Assembly (NCBI GenBank): GCA_902495085.1
Contig: CABUWA010000126.1
Location: 1 to 5,703 of the forward strand
Reading direction: 5' to 3'
Origin: an uncultured Collinsella sp.
GTDB taxonomy: Bacteria; Actinomycetota; Coriobacteriia; Coriobacteriales; Coriobacteriaceae
DNA length: 5,703 bases
Shown here: positions 5,648 to 5,703 of the stretch, in pieces
How positions within the stretch are numbered: the first letter of the stretch is position 1
Layout: every line of letters begins with the position of its first letter
Notes under the pieces: model-generated
The model's input: the letters and a program-made list of their open reading frames with translations, nothing else
Databases searched by the model: none
What the model was told of the DNA's origin: nothing
Translations under genes and position numbers: made by a program

Positions 5648-5695
5648 CCCACACTACATTCCCGTAAAGAACCCGCAACCTTTAACCCACTCATT

Positions 5696-5703
5696 GGGGA
5701 CAG
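5696..5703 (-). repeat. Possible start of a further hairpin repeat, cut by the window edge
   Basis: The window ends in GGGGACAG, the exact reverse complement of CTGTCCCC in the loop and arm of copy 2 (1855-1862). The preceding CCCACTCATT could be the left arm of a stem whose right arm lies outside. Eight bases is a short match, so this is only a lead. Confidence 0.3.

Noticed and set aside
3962..5667. Two long plus-strand open frames opposite the binding-protein and ATPase genes
   Set aside because: They are shadows of strongly supported minus-strand genes and show no recognisable motif or ribosome site of their own.

Overview
The window looks like chromosome from a high-GC Actinomycetota gut bacterium of the class Coriobacteriia. 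Collinsella is the best guess, based on overall composition, a 12-helix membrane protein fused to a LuxR-type DNA-binding domain (a family expanded in this class), and a cytidylate-kinase-like gene beside an amino-acid ABC transporter. This assignment comes from recognised protein families, not from a marker gene.

Layout. Positions 1-201 (minus strand) hold the first 67 codons of an unidentified exported protein that runs off the left edge. A 226-bp divergent intergenic region follows, with a perfect 13-bp hairpin repeat (228-262) and a separate 9-bp dyad (299-324) that could be an operator. Positions 428-1831 (plus) encode the LuxR-type membrane regulator, starting at TTG. It converges on a five-gene minus-strand operon and is separated from it by a hairpin (1830-1874). 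That hairpin is a second copy of the 228-262 repeat and, read on the minus strand, forms a good intrinsic terminator.

The operon is transcribed right to left. It encodes an ATPase (5583-4852), a Tat-type lipoprotein solute-binding protein (4843-3968), two permeases (3942-3196 and 3192-2554) and a cytidylate-kinase-like protein (2505-1882). The first four genes make a complete polar amino-acid importer. The binding protein closely resembles Campylobacter PEB1a, so aspartate/glutamate uptake is the preferred prediction. The kinase-like gene follows after a 48-bp gap containing another hairpin. It probably shares the transcript and the terminator, but it has no known role in transport and its nucleotide-binding loop lacks the canonical lysine.

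The annotated genes are mostly ordinary. The least explained signal is a family of short hairpins with a conserved loop (TGTCYGTCC or similar, next to CCCC) at 228-262, 1837-1874 and, diverged, 2523-2551, with a possible further copy starting at the right edge (5696-5703). I did not find a clearly new multi-gene system.
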